From: Blasia pusilla
Taxonomy: Eukaryota; Marchantiophyta; Marchantiopsida; Blasiales
Direction of reading: 5' to 3'
Assembly: GCA_050084515.1 (NCBI GenBank)
Contig: CM114273.1
Span: forward strand, 9,176,001 to 9,240,000
DNA length: 64,000 bases
The notes beneath the pieces are model-generated. The model did not search any database and was not told the origin of the DNA. It saw only the letters and a program-made list of their open reading frames with translations. Shown here one piece after another: positions 24,030 through 40,971 of this stretch. Numbering within the stretch: the stretch's first letter is position 1; each line of letters begins with the position of its first letter. The translations under genes and the position numbers were made by a program.

Positions 24030-24680
24030 GTGCTAATTTCTTCCAAAAAAAATCACAAAACCATGCAACATAAATCCAAAAAGCTAAGGGATGCTCTTAA
24101 GAGCACCGTTATGGAGAATCCTGCCCCCATACTCAATTTCTATAAAAAAATTGGGGAGCGCTTTTACGCACCACACTTTCCTACAAAAAATTGCCTAACA
24201 AAACACTCAAAGGTGTGTGTGTGTGTGCCCTTGATCCCCTATATTAGATCAACAATACAGGAGATGACCTTCGAGCATAGGTTATCATGGAGAGAGCTTG
24301 GAAGAGGGAAGAGAGGATACCCAAGGAGAGAGCTTTGGAGCTCATTCTCTCTTGCTTGAACCTCTTAGCATGAGGAAGTGGAGCTATGGTTCTCCTTGCC
24401 TAGTGAGTGATAACCTATGCTCGAAGGTCATCTCCTTTACTGTTGATCTAATATAGGGGATCAAGGGCTACTTTCCAAAGTGGAGAGTCAACTCTACTCA
24501 TAACGGGGACTTATCCGAAATAGTAAGTTTCTCTAAATAGCTCCAAATGAGCGAAAACGAAAGGGAAACATGCTCTTTCAAGTTATCAAAGGACTTAGTA
24601 GGTCACTATCTAGCTCTTGAGGCTGTGCTCCAATATCCTCGAAGGTGCTCTACCATAAACTCGTTGATCAATCCTAAAAG
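24030..24680 (+). repeat. Repeat family R, copy 2, with a ~55-bp inverted repeat
   Basis: 24030-24215 matches 62660-62830 (a '...AAAAATTGGGxAGCGCTT...' block). 24231-24287 and 24408-24468 are inverted copies of each other (TATATTAGATCAACA and TGTTGATCTAATATA, then GAGCATAGGTTATCA and TGATAACCTATGCTC). Between them is a short GA-rich segment with GGAGCTATGGTTCTCC, where the other copies have long GA/CT runs. Confidence 0.75.
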
Positions 24681-25330
24681 ACATGACAAGGATGAAGCTT
24701 TCTTCATTAATTCTGTAGCTTGTTAAGTTGGTTTTTGTGTTGGCTTACTATCAAATTTTTTTTGCATTTCTTGACTCTTTCCCTTCTTGGTATGATATTA
24801 CTTTTCTTTTTCTTCTTTTGAGGTTTGTTGTTTTAACAAAGTGGATTTACGTTTAGAGAAGGCTTAGCACCTCCTTCCTATTTCCAAACAAATAATAGGG
24901 TACTCAAATTTTTTACATGTGATTTGCTAAAAATGGAAACTTTAAAATTTGATGTTTATAGACTGTGCATGTTATGTTAGTATGTTATAGAAGGTTACAA
25001 CTCTCACTTTCAGAGAATTTCATATTTATGACCCTAACTATTTTGACAATTTTGGTGCAAACACACATAAATTTTTTACAAGATCTCCAACACATTCACC
25101 TTAGATTGTAATCTATATGCACATTTATTCATAATTAGATGCATTTATTGCAACCCTCATACCCAAATGCACACCAAAGTAGAACATCATAACTCTAGTG
25201 GGCTCACATTAGCATGGAAGTGCGTTGGAGTCTCACGAGTGAGACATGAATTGTAGAAGTGAGATGTGAGCCTTGATGGGCATATCAAATGATGGGGGTT
25301 GTGGCGTTGTAGAGCAAAACTGAACATCAA
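24681..25330. other. No gene recognised
   Basis: AT-rich intergenic DNA without motifs that I can name. Confidence 0.4.
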
Positions 25331-26600
25331 GGGGGATTTGAGAAGAGGTGAAGTCGTAGAAGAGTTGGACGCCAAGGAGACTACAACCTAGTTTGGAACT
25401 TGATTGAGCATTTGGGATTCTCCATGTTTGAGGTCATGATGACTAGAACCAAGATGCATTTGGGATGAATAAGGTGGCGTTACAAAGCTTGTAACAAGTC
25501 GATTCCAACGCACTAAATTTTTTGACAAACACTTGAGTTCAGATCTAGAAACCATCCCCAAAATATTGCAATGATAATGAATTGGGCTTAGGGCCACAAG
25601 GAATGACCCTACAAGAGGACTTTCTTACAAGTAGGAAGGGAATGGGGATCTCTACAATTATAGATATAAGTGAGCATCATAAATAGCTTAGTCTATGGCG
25701 CCCAAGCTAGTGGGGATCCGAGAAGCGAGTCATAATCATAGATCCAAGGAGGAAAGACCTTGGTGTGACTCACCAAAGTGTGGAGAACCCAGAAGTACCT
25801 TTTAACGAGGGACACTTTCCCTCTCTACCCGATCAAGTCCTTGAACTAGGAACTTATCGTGATGCGTGTTTGGCTGTGTTTCACATGTGAGCTAGGGGAC
25901 ACACCTTGAGGAATTAAACAAAGTGTTTCGAAATAGGCAAGCAATTTGGGGAGATTGATATTGTGGAAGAGGAGTTTTAGGGGACGATATGCACTTGGGG
26001 AGACTTGACCAAATGAGTATTTGGAGGCCTCTCAAATAATTATAGAATGTGTAACCGGATAAGTCTTTGGGACTCAATCAAAGTCTTATGCTTGCAAAGC
26101 TAAAGGTCGGAAGTGCTTCGAGGCGAAGTTAGGTGAAGTAGAGGTTGGACTCTATCTATGACGAGAAAGGTCTCCAAGAGTGTTTGGAATCTTAATCCCA
26201 CCTTGGGAACCATAGGAATAAGCCAAGGGCACATGATGGATTGAAAGGTTGGAATTTGGTTTTTGACACAAAGCCAAGTGCAAGTGGACTAGCTATGAAC
26301 ACCAATATTGGACCTTCATCCATGACTCAAATATTGAGTCCCTGTTAGAGACTCGTTTGAGGTCTAATGGGTTGTTGGGAAAGCCACACATACTAGCATT
26401 TTTTCATGTCCCTGGATTGTCAAGGAAGTCTGTCCCAAGTCTTATATGACTTCCTCATGTAATGGAGTGAGGGGTTAGGTTGGTATCTCGCCACGTTTAG
26501 ATGTGTTATGAGCTTGACGGATGGCATGAGACCTAGACTTGGGAGATGAAGGGTGATCGACCCAAATTATGACTTATGTGAGCATGTTTGGATGTAAATA
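25330..26600 (+). repeat. Degenerate LTR-related sequence, possibly two partial copies
   Basis: Contains blocks found in the solo LTR at 58216-59217: GTTACAAAGCTTGTAACAAG...CGATTCCAACGCACTAAA, GGGCTTAGGGCCACAAGGAATG, GAAAGGTCTCCAAGAGTGTTTGGAA, AAGTCTGTCCCAAGTCTTATATGACTTCC. It is interrupted by unrelated sequence and strongly mutated. Confidence 0.6.
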
Positions 26601-31545
<4,945 letters not shown>

Positions 31546-34310
31546 GCATTACAGATAGTAGGTATTTGAATTGTACTATATGTCATTTCTTTTGGGGTAT
31601 TGGTGATATTTTAATAGAACCAATTTTTGAACGCTTCTCGCAAATCTCTTCAGACGAGTCAAACAACTGCTTGTCTGTTCTCTCAAGTTTCTATTGCCAA
31701 TGTGGTCACTCCCAACTCTAGTGGTTCGGGAAAATGTTTCCAATAATTCCAAGTATCAGAGATGTCCTTCAGCCTTTCCTGATGCAGCAAAAGATTTTTT
31801 ATTGTCTTCATTTGATTAAAGATTGAAGGCCTGATTTCCTAATGCAAGTGTGATGTGCAATGTGCAATCATGTTGATGCTTGGTGTACAGCTTGCTGTTT
31901 ATATACCTCATGTTCTGAGGTTAATCAAATTGGTCATTGTATGGCATCAAAGATTTATAAGAACTGAAAGAGCTATCCATGTTTCATGATGAGGAAAGTG
32001 CGATGCTGACAGAACAGATAACTTTGGAAGGGCTAATTCAATTTCACATGAAGCAAGAACTGAGAAATTTGAGAGTGGGATCTAAAGAGCAAAGTTTTCA
32101 TATCCTGCAAGAGCAATGTGTAAGATATGCTACCCAAACTTTGTTTGTGGTATACAGGTACAAAATCTTTAGCCATGGGGTACCAAGCTCGTTGCTCTAA
32201 ACACTTGTGGAGTGATGGAGTAACAAGGAGAGGTGACAACTCTACCAGCTGTTAGTGGTGTTTTCACCTAGTTTGCAGTCTTGATAGAGGGCTATCATAG
32301 AAGTCGTAGTTGAGCGAGAGAGTAGATAGTGGTGCCCAATAGAGGCGCCATGTGTAGTTAAGTGTGGAGAAGCTCTGAGTGAGGTATTGACCTTCCTCAG
32401 TGACTTGTGTCTACAAGTCATTCTTTAGGAACCTCGTTGGAACCTCGTTGAGGTTCTTTATTTGTTACTGATCCACAAACCATATCCTACGAACTCAAAA
32501 TCACATCTTCACAAACCCGTTCTTGCAAAGTGAATATCACAACCCCGTGACCTTGATCTCACACATTGAAAATCAGGTATCACAACCTCTTGAACATAAT
32601 CCTATCCTTTCATGGCACAATTGCATTATCCCCATTTGAGGCCAATTGGAGATATGGAAATTCAGTTGAGGTCAAGCTAATATCCCTAATATCCAAATTT
32701 TGAACAAAAGGTGGCATACTATGAAGTAAAGTTTAGAGTAGTTGCACTGCCACCTTGCCAACAAGAAATGCATTGTCCTTCCACCTGTTAAAAAACCGGG
32801 AATTGTAAAAAGCTATTCAAGGATCTGCAAGAGTTTATGATTATAGCTTACGCTTTGTGCCAAAACTCTTCCCCAACGGATGGTAAGACCCAATCCACCA
32901 AGCAAAGCTTTGAGAATGCTATTGAAATTGTCCTTGATGTGTCTTGGGATTATACTTAAGCGAGCCAAACAACCACCCACTTTCTTATGTCAAATGTCAT
33001 GGATCAAAAGCATGAGTACCTTTTTTTCTTGTGAATGGAGCTTATTTTTTAGTGCCCCAAAATACATCTTAAAGTTGAAAAGGATTTGTCTCCATGAGAG
33101 TGACTCAATTTTTGGTATGGTCAATTGCATGGAAGTACATTGTGCCCAAAGATAAACTTTGACATCATCTTGAAGGAAGGAAAGATAAAAATATCAGTAA
33201 GTGGGGGGAAATTATAAAGAGATTACAAAGCTCTTGATTGGTTGTATTTTTTTACTTTCAAATTGGAAGTGGGGAGTTGATTTCTATTTTGCTTAGGAAT
33301 CATTCTTTTTTTAAGCACCAAGGAACCATTTTCATAATGAGAAACATTGAGGGTTAACAATTTGTTTCTTCTTTTAGCAAGCAATGATAAATGCAGATGA
33401 GTCCTCCACAACAAGTACACATGAGAGGGAAAAGGCTTTTGAGTTACAGTCTTGCATACATGTTAGCGGACGTGTGGTGGCACCATGTGAATCTATCCTA
33501 CCTACCACCAAGTGAATTGTGTTGTACAATGGTGCCTTCTAACGGCTGCAGGGATCATAGTGGGGGTAATTACCAGTGAAGCCTAATACACGTGGCATAA
33601 GAAGAGAGTTTATCGTTTTATATATGTGTAGTGTAAAATATAGATGTCAATCCGAATCATATCCCCTAATTGAGCCACCTTATTATCTTAGATTACTATT
33701 TTCTAACAATCAAAATTTATGAGAGATTTTATCTCATTTAGAAACAAAACTTCAAAACTTGGGCTACTTTCATCCCAATAAGCGTGGATGTGTTACTAGT
33801 TACACTTGTAATTCTGTTGGGTGCCTGGGCTACTTATCCCTGGTTTTTAATTATTAATTTACCGCGAGAGGTTTTTAAAATTTTTATTCGTTGTTATTAT
33901 TAACATAAATAAGGATCTATAACTTCCATTCAAGGTGTTTATGTACCTGCTGATGATTTAACAGACCCTGCACCTACTACAACTTTCGCACATTTACAAA
34001 AAAATCCCCACAAATTTATAAAAAAAGTTACAGTCGTAATTTTTTTATAAATGGGTGAAAGTTGTTGACTTTGGGGCGGAAGTTGCATGGAGCTGTGGGT
34101 AAAAGGGAAGTTGGAGTTGTGGGAGTGAGGGAGGGCAAAACGAAGCAAGTCCAAATAGGCTAGAGGGCAATCAGGAAGAAAGCTTTTAGGTAAGATTTCA
34201 CAATTTTAATCTTTCTTCCTCTCCGACCTCATGCATATACATGGTGGGTTTGTCCACATCCAATTTAATGGTTGAAATAAATGTCGAGTCGATGGTGACG
34301 TAAAACTTGC
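31546..34310. other. No gene recognised
   Basis: PECT1 3' flank and intergenic DNA. Scattered short frames only. A tiny direct duplication (GGAACCTCGTT) occurs near 32432-32450. I see no conserved domain, tRNA or clear repeat in these 2.7 kb. Confidence 0.45.
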
Positions 34311-34319
34311 TTGCTCAAG

Positions 34320-35465
34320 AGATCTTGAGTACCATCGGAGTCATTCAAGGTTTCCCTCTCTCCCTCTCAAGTGGTTAGAGGAATGTCATAGTGAAGGTGT
34401 CAAGCTTGGAGACTTTGTCATCAAAGCTCTATTGTATGCAGATGATTTCATATTACTAGCACATGATGGCATTAGTTTACAAAAACACCTCGACACTCTG
34501 GCAAGGTTTTGTACCCAGAATCAGATGGAGGTTAATATGGAGAAGTCTAAAGTCATTATAGTGGGTACTAGATCCAAGTTCTCGTTCTTTTACAAAGGTC
34601 TATAATTAGAACAAGTGAAGAGTTACAAATATCTAGGTATTGATTTCTCTCATGACTATAGTTGGGCACTTTGCGTGCAAAAGAGAGTAGAAGCTTGTTA
34701 CAAAGCTCTATATTCATTTTTAAATCGGTGTAGAAGAGCTCATCTTGTGTCATGGGGTCTTAGGAAGTTCTTATTTAGGAGCTTAGTGTTGCCGGTGGTC
34801 TTATATGGGACCTTAATTTGGGGCCCTAGTTGTAAGAAGAAAGGTTGGGAGCGCGTGGAGAGGGTGCAAAAGATCTTTCTACAAGAAGAATTGGGTGTAA
34901 GAAACCAAACTCCTTATGCTATTCTTCTTGCGGAAACAGGTTATCTTCCTCTAGAGGCTGAAGCTCTTTACTTGACCATCACTTATATCGCAAGGGTGAG
35001 ATCTCTTGATGTTTCTCGCCTCCCTCATCAAGCTTTGCGAGCCACAAGTTCTATAGGGTGGATGGCGGATGTGGTGACTTGGTCTTCAAAATAGAATGTG
35101 GCGGAACGCGATTGGGACTTGAAACGGATGGCACTCTGCGAGCATCTACAGAAATAATTTCTCAACATTATTTGGAGCATCCCGAGCACAAAAATGGAGT
35201 TTATCCACTTCATGTTAACCTTATGCTTGTATATTGTGAACAAGGATACCTACTTGTGGGGATCTCCACGTTCTTACGTCATATTATCGCACCACATAGA
35301 ACTGGGTCTCATATGCTAGGAATTTGTAGGTTATGTGACGGAGAAAATATTTAGGATTAAGAGCATGTGTTTGTTATATGTCCAAGGTATGAAGAGATAA
35401 GACTAGTTCATAAAATAGATGTGGAGAATTTCTATTCCTTACTACAGCTAGGGCCTTATGATTTA
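34320..35465 (+). mobile_element. 5'-truncated LINE, reverse transcriptase to near C-terminus
   Basis: Starts within RT (IGVIQG) and keeps the catalytic box LLYADDFILL (34432-34460). The thumb and following region run to about 35094 (KSYKYLGIDFSHDYSWALCV, CYKALYSFLNRCRRAHLVSW). The C-terminal part carries a cysteine/histidine cluster (CRLCDGEN near 35324) typical of LINE ORF2. Frame changes occur near 34380, 34603 and 35092. It stops without its own tail near 35465, where a reversed LINE tail begins. Confidence 0.8.
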
Positions 35466-35527
35466 GGTTGTTAAATGGTAAATGGTAAATGGTAAATACA
35501 TCAAGCCCGTGGGACCCAAAGGGTCAA
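35466..35527 (-). mobile_element. LINE 3' tail, reversed and severely truncated
   Basis: Three TAAATGG units, then ACATCAAGCCCGTGGGACCC and AAAGGGTCAA, the reverse complement of the LINE 3' end at 35850-35900. Confidence 0.7.
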
Positions 35528-35900
35528 TAGGCTAGGAATTGAGGAAGGACGATGGTTTAATATTGATAGAAGTGAACGAATTTGTAGGTTATGTGACGGA
35601 GAAAATATTGAGGATGAAGAGCATGTGTTTGTTACATGTCCAAGGTATAAAGAGATTAGACTAGTTCATAAAATAGATGTGGAGAATTTCTATTCTTTAC
35701 TACAACTAGTGCCTTATGATATAGGTTGTTATAGTAGAGATATCATTATTCATCGCTCTAGTGCTGTAGGCAGTAGCTAGGAGAAAGTCTTTAGGATCTT
35801 TTTGCGGGTGAGTGAATGAATGACTTATAATGTGTTTTTTAGCCTTTTGACCCTTTGGGTCCCACGGGCTTGATCTATTTACCATTTATCATTTACCTAC
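35528..35900 (+). mobile_element. 5'-truncated LINE 3' end with repeat tail
   Basis: Carries the C-terminal CRLCDGENIEDEEHVFVTCP motif (a CCHC-like cluster), stops near 35780, then a 3' UTR ending CCACGGGCTTGATCTATTTACCATTTATCATTTACC. The tail is a short repeat of ATTTACC units rather than poly(A). It repeats sequence also present at 35320-35465. Confidence 0.8.
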
Positions 35901-37095
35901 CAAGAGATATTTTGTTGCTAGGGGGGCAATACTTGGAGCGGGTAGGGACCATTGATTTGGTGATTGCAAGTTGGCCATGTCAAGGCCAATCGAGTGTTAT
36001 GCAAGGTAGCGGATTAGGTGACACTTGATCCAGGTTGTTTTGGGAGATGATAAATGGTAAATGGTAAATAGATCAAGCCCGTGGGACCCAAAGGTTCAAA
36101 AGGCTGAAAAACACATTACAAGTCATTCATTCACTGTCCCAAAAAAAGATCCTAAAGACCTTCTTCTAGTTACTGCCTAGAGCACTTGAGCGATGAATAA
36201 TGACGTCCCTAATATAACAACCTAAATCATAAGGCACTAGATGTAATATCAGTCATGTTCTCCAACTTACATCATGGAGAATTTACATCATGGAGGCGAT
36301 TTGAGGTCACGGATCGTGACAAGTACACATTAGATGTGTGCATGGATCGGCCCAAAATTTTATTTGGATGCGGTGAGTGTACAATTACGAGCATATCGCG
36401 TGTATCTATGATGGACCAACTTGGTGCTACATGAGGTGTTGTAGAGGGCTTATGCCAGAGTGGAGTGCCCCTCTTAGGATTCTATTATCAGGTCGTCGAT
36501 CATAAGCAGTGAGGCACGATAATCGACCATTGTTAACTATGGTCAACAGGATTGGCATGCCATGGGCAACCTTTTCTATGTTTGTGAGTTTTCCCGCTTC
36601 TTATGCATACAAGGAGGTCGGGCCTAGGCTTGGTTTGGGATGACTAGGTGCAGCGATTGGTGGAGCCTAACCTCGATGAGCGAGAGCGAGCGATGGGATT
36701 TCCCATATGAGTGATGGAAATACTGTTATTATCAGAGGCATCATGACGTCATGTCTTGGGTTAGGCGATGGACTTGAACTGTTTGACATGGATCATCAAC
36801 TTAGGAGTAGCTGAGTAGTGTCAAATGAGGTTGCAATAGGTCACAACTGTTGCATTGGTGAGCACCATGCCTACCAAGACGGTTGAGGCAATGGCTCTAG
36901 GTAAGATGTGAGGAGATCGACATGCCAAGGGTAATTGAGAGAGACACCCTTGGATGGCTTGGGATGTTTTGCAAGTACACCGAGAGATGATAGCCACAAC
37001 ATCAAGCGTGGTTTTGGGTACTGCACGTGGAGGAGATGAGATTTTCCAATTGGCTGCTTGGGAGCAGTTGAGTCATGTAGTTCAAGATGGTGTCA
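35898..37095 (+). pseudogene. Ty3/gypsy DNA cytosine methyltransferase fragment (copy 2), split by a LINE
   Basis: 35898-36047 reads VGTIDLVIASWPCQGQSS, the motif IV (PCQ) region of a C5-cytosine methyltransferase, followed by a GSGLGDT block. After a reversed LINE end (36048-36240), homology to the minus-strand copy at 56940-56090 resumes. It includes a WTNL block (motif VIII region, near 36415), DERERAMGFP (near 36680) and RHVLG-AMDLNCLTWI (near 36750-36800, the motif IX/X region). It then follows the non-methyltransferase linker to about 37090. Several stops and frameshifts are present. Motif I is absent because the left end is truncated at a LINE tail. Confidence 0.75.
36048..36240 (-). 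mobile_element. LINE 3' end inserted in the methyltransferase fragment
   Basis: Begins with TAAATGG repeats and AGATCAAGCCCGTGGGACCC and runs back through the LINE 3' UTR (CATTACAAGTCATTCATTC, CTAGAGCACTTGAGCGATGAA) to about the end of ORF2. It is a severely 5'-truncated insertion on the minus strand, splitting one methyltransferase reading into two. Confidence 0.8.
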
Positions 37096-38180
37096 CACCA
37101 TAGAAACCATTGATACCCGCGCTTGAGAAGAGCCGCCTAGCTCAAATTCCATCCACGTGCAGTACCCGGACCATTTTGGATTTACCGAAAGAAGAGTGGG
37201 AGGGACGAATCAGGGAAGCTTGGACCATTTTCGATTCCCGAAAGAAGAGCGGAAGGGACAAATCATTGGGAGAGGAGGCCGAATCTCAGTGGATCATAGC
37301 AGCAAGGCTACTTTGCCACCTACAATACCTCATCTCGTATTTAAGTCGTCTGCAAAGGATTCATCTCCCTGATCGTCTGGACTTGCGATGCAAAGTGCCT
37401 AGGGACGGCTTCTTCCGCTAGCATGGGGAAAGCTCCCGACACATGCTTCTAGGGATGCACGAGACAACCTTACTAGTAGACGGGTAACAATGAGGGAGGT
37501 AGAAGTTCCATTCACGTTACCATTGGAAGTGATGAACATTCAAATAAGGAAGGTGACTACACACGAAATGTAGTGTATCAAGCGATACTCGGATGACATA
37601 AAATTTGAAATTATATGATATGCACCTTAGTAGCATGAGCAATGAATCCTTAATATTTTCTTATTCTCTGAAAATCACATGGATGACTCTGATCGCATGG
37701 ACGATTCATTGATGACAGTCAAATCTACCCATCCACATGACATCATGCCACCACGATACTTGTTGATGGATAGTGATAAAAAATTCAATTAATGAAAAAC
37801 ACTTTATCAATTTCCTTACTAGTCCTTCCTTAATATATACTATTATTGGCAATTCCACATGCATAATAGGACAAAATAATGATAAATGAGACAAAATATA
37901 TGTATACCTCAAAAGAAATTATGTTTTTATTCTCATAATCTATATAATTATGGGAGAGTGCCTTCTTGATGTGCAAACACTCTTTGCTTGACATGTGGCA
38001 ACCAAGTAGCAAGAAAATATTTCCTCTTCAACGGGCAGCAAGAAAAATATTTTGTGTCCAACATGATTAGTCCTTTCATTCCCGTGCATGGCACAGACTG
38101 CCCACTAGTGGGACTTAAATGCGAACTGGTCTTAAATAAATAATGAAGTTTAATACGCAAAAAAATAAATTTCAGTGCGT
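37096..38180. other. No gene recognised
   Basis: 37110-37420 contains two related short blocks (CGGACCATTTTGGATTTACCGAAAGAAGAGTGGGAGGGACGAAT cut short as 'gaccattttggatt...' and 'gaccattttcgatt...'), an imperfect ~55-bp duplication. No conserved domain was seen. Confidence 0.4.
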
Positions 38181-38325
38181 AACAAAGACAAGAATATCAT
38201 TGTTCATCGCTCAAATGCTCCAGGCATTAGCTAGGAGAAGCCTTCTAAGATCTTTTTCCGTGTCTCTACATTGTTTGTAAAGCATTTTTTAGTCTTTTGA
38301 TTCCACGGGCTTGATCTATTTACGG
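38180..38325 (+). mobile_element. LINE 3' end, severely truncated
   Basis: Matches the 3' UTR of the LINEs: ATCATTGTTCATCGCTC, GGCATTAGCTAGGAGAAG, CCACGGGCTTGATCTATTTAC. The tail repeats are almost lost. Confidence 0.75.
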
Positions 38326-38329
38326 CCTC

Positions 38330-39500
38330 TACATATACCCCTCTTCATAAATACTTGCTAGGGGCGGCTCCACGTTGCAAATTTTGGTTCTTGATGGGTA
38401 GGGCCTCCAGCTAATACATAAGGCTACGTGGAATATTATCATAAGGGCAGCTCTATAGGCTTGTGACCGCAAAGTGGTACTCGTGCCGTCTTTCTTTATC
38501 AGTCTAGAGTAATCCAGAACCTCAACAGTTGGGATATGGCGCAACCGTTTTCAATTTCTAGAGTGTGGATTGTCAATTCGCACGAGCGTAGCTCCTTCTC
38601 TCGTATTCCCACGCTACTCCTTGGTATTGCCATCGGTTGTTGAGCGTACCCTCTCACGCTCTATCAATCTTGCACCAATGCTAGCAGAAACTCTTAATCT
38701 CGTGCGTGCGATGAGGAATCGATCTTCAACGAACAACTATTCACTCTCCCAGGATCGTTACTCACGTTATGCTGGGGAAACATTTCTTTTCCGTCTTGGT
38801 TCATCTTTCACTACTCTTTGGTATGAGATCCCTGGCCTACGATTAGCTCCTTTGCTGCAATCCTCACACTCTGGAAATTGCACTCCGTTCGGGAGTAGCT
38901 CTTGTATAGGATTTGTCGTTGCTACTTTTGTGTTGTTTCTCATCTGCTTGCTTGTGATTCCTGCCATGCCTGTTTTATTCAATTTCTTTTGAGAGCTTAT
39001 TTCGTACCCGCCCATATTTGCACCTTGGCTCTTGAATACGACTATCTTCTTGTTTTGTTGGATTCATCTAGCTTGCTAGCAGTTGTTGTTTTGAGCGATT
39101 TCTCTGAATACGGTTTTAAGCGCCTCTTGCTAGCTTCCCATTGCAAGTGACAACACTTACTCTAGTACTAGAGTAAGTGCTGTCACTATTGGTGCAATTG
39201 CTGCCTTCTCACTTTCTTCATAGCCGCTTCTCTGCTTTCCAATGAAAATTGAAGCCTAAAGCCTACAACCGGCATGTCTGAGCTATAAGGGATTGTGAGG
39301 CGGCCTACATTGTAAATGTGTTTACGGCCCTAAAGTGTTGGAGAAGGATCCATCTATGTCACACACGATCACTCAGATACTCAAACCGGATTTCCTTAGA
39401 TCTGTCATGTTCTGAAAAGATATGCAACTCATGGATTCTTGTCAGTAGAATTTCTACACAGAAGATAAGCCGAATGGCTAGTACTTATATTCAGCATGAT
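38330..39500. other. Intergenic sequence with a 140-codon open frame of unknown meaning
   Basis: 38570-38992 (+) is open for 140 codons with a hydrophobic C-terminal stretch, but I see no conserved motif and no splice context. It may be chance. Confidence 0.25.
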
Positions 39501-40970
39501 GTCCTTATTCCTTCCTGAGTACGAATATTTGCTGTGGTATTTGTAGTGCAGAAGCGATTATGCAGTTAAATTGTCTTGAATTTGCTACAGCGTCTCTCTC
39601 CTCACATCTACAGTTGTAGGTGCCCCACTCCCTACCACTTGGTCAATCACTTAGGTGCTACTTTGTTTCGGAAAAAGCTTCAAGAAAAACTATTACTTGC
39701 TTCTTTGTTCATATTTCCATCACAAGCTATTTAGAAGATTCTATAGAGCAGAGCCACTGCTTGAGTACTATTGTTAGTGTATTGTAAAAGTTTCAATGTG
39801 AGCAGATGACTAGCAGTGCTAATATCATTCTATCTAGCAGCTTCCATTTTCTGATTTCCAAAGATAATTCCACCAAGCAATCAATTCAGCTACATAACCA
39901 TCTCTTGTACTACTTAATAGCATTGTTCTTGTCTTGGAGTTTAAGACTATTTGGAACTTCCTGTGAGCAGTCACCGGCTCTGATCGGCTACCTCTTATGT
40001 TGTTCTAGAAGTGTCAATGTGAATAGGTTACGTGGAGAGTGATACCACTACACCTAGCACTATCATTTCCAAACTCTAAAGGCTATGTCAACAAGCGATG
40101 TATTCAGCTGTATAAGGGATCTCTCCTATCACTCAATAGTCATTCCTTACTAGGTTTTTGGAACAATTCAACCTAAGTGGAGTACTTGCAGTGCTGATAT
40201 CATTCTACTTATCAGTTCCCACTTCCTAAATTCCAAAGGAAATTTTAGAAAATAGTCATTTCAGCTGGTTAACCATCTCTACTAGTACTCAATAGGAGTA
40301 TTCTTGTTCTTGATGTCTAAGGCTATTTCAAACTTCCTGTGAGAAGTCACTGGCTCTGAGCGATTTCTTGATAGGTTTTGCAATAGTTTAAATGTGAGTG
40401 GGGTTTTTGCAGTAGCAACAACACTCTATCTACCAGTTCCCATCTCTTGACTTATGAAGACTACTCCAATCAACAGTGAATTCAGCCATTGAAGATATCT
40501 TTACTACCACTCAATACGAATAGAAGTGTTCTTATTTGTAGTCTCAAACATACAGATATATGCTTGAGGTTTTTGGAACGGTTTTCTTTTTGGAAATTCT
40601 TGTGAACAACTATTGGCTCTAAACGGTTCCCTATTAGGACTTACAGTGATGATATCATTCAACCAAGTTGTTCCCATCTCCTAAGATCCAAAGGCCAATT
40701 CTGAGATCTTGAAGAGCCAATTCACCAAGGTAGCTATCTCTCCTACTATTTGGAACTTCTTGCAAGGCAATCATTGGCTCTAGACGCTTCCCTTGTAGAC
40801 TATATTGCAGTTTCAATATGAGTAGATTATTTAGAGACTATTGGTTCCCATCAAATTCTTGTGAACAGGTACTGGCCTTGAACGATTTCCTATTAGGATG
40901 TACCAATAGTTTTAATCTAAGTGGAGTACTTGCAGTGATGATATCATTCTACCTAGTAGTTCCCATTTAA
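39500..40970 (+). repeat. Degenerate tandem repeats of ~150-300 bp spacing
   Basis: Recurrent blocks are GCAGTGxTxATATCATTCTA (39814, 40191, 40645, 40942 and a weaker one near 40410), GTCACTGGCTCTGAxCG (39967, 40347 and weaker at 40610, 40773, 40868) and TTCCCATxTCCT. Spacing varies and copies are diverged, so this is an old expanded repeat. It is non-coding. Confidence 0.65.
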
Positions 40971-40971
40971 G

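Noticed and set aside
38570-38992. 140-codon frame with hydrophobic end as a membrane protein gene
   Set aside because: No homology recognised, no splice or promoter context, and the neighbourhood is repetitive. Kept only as a low-confidence note.
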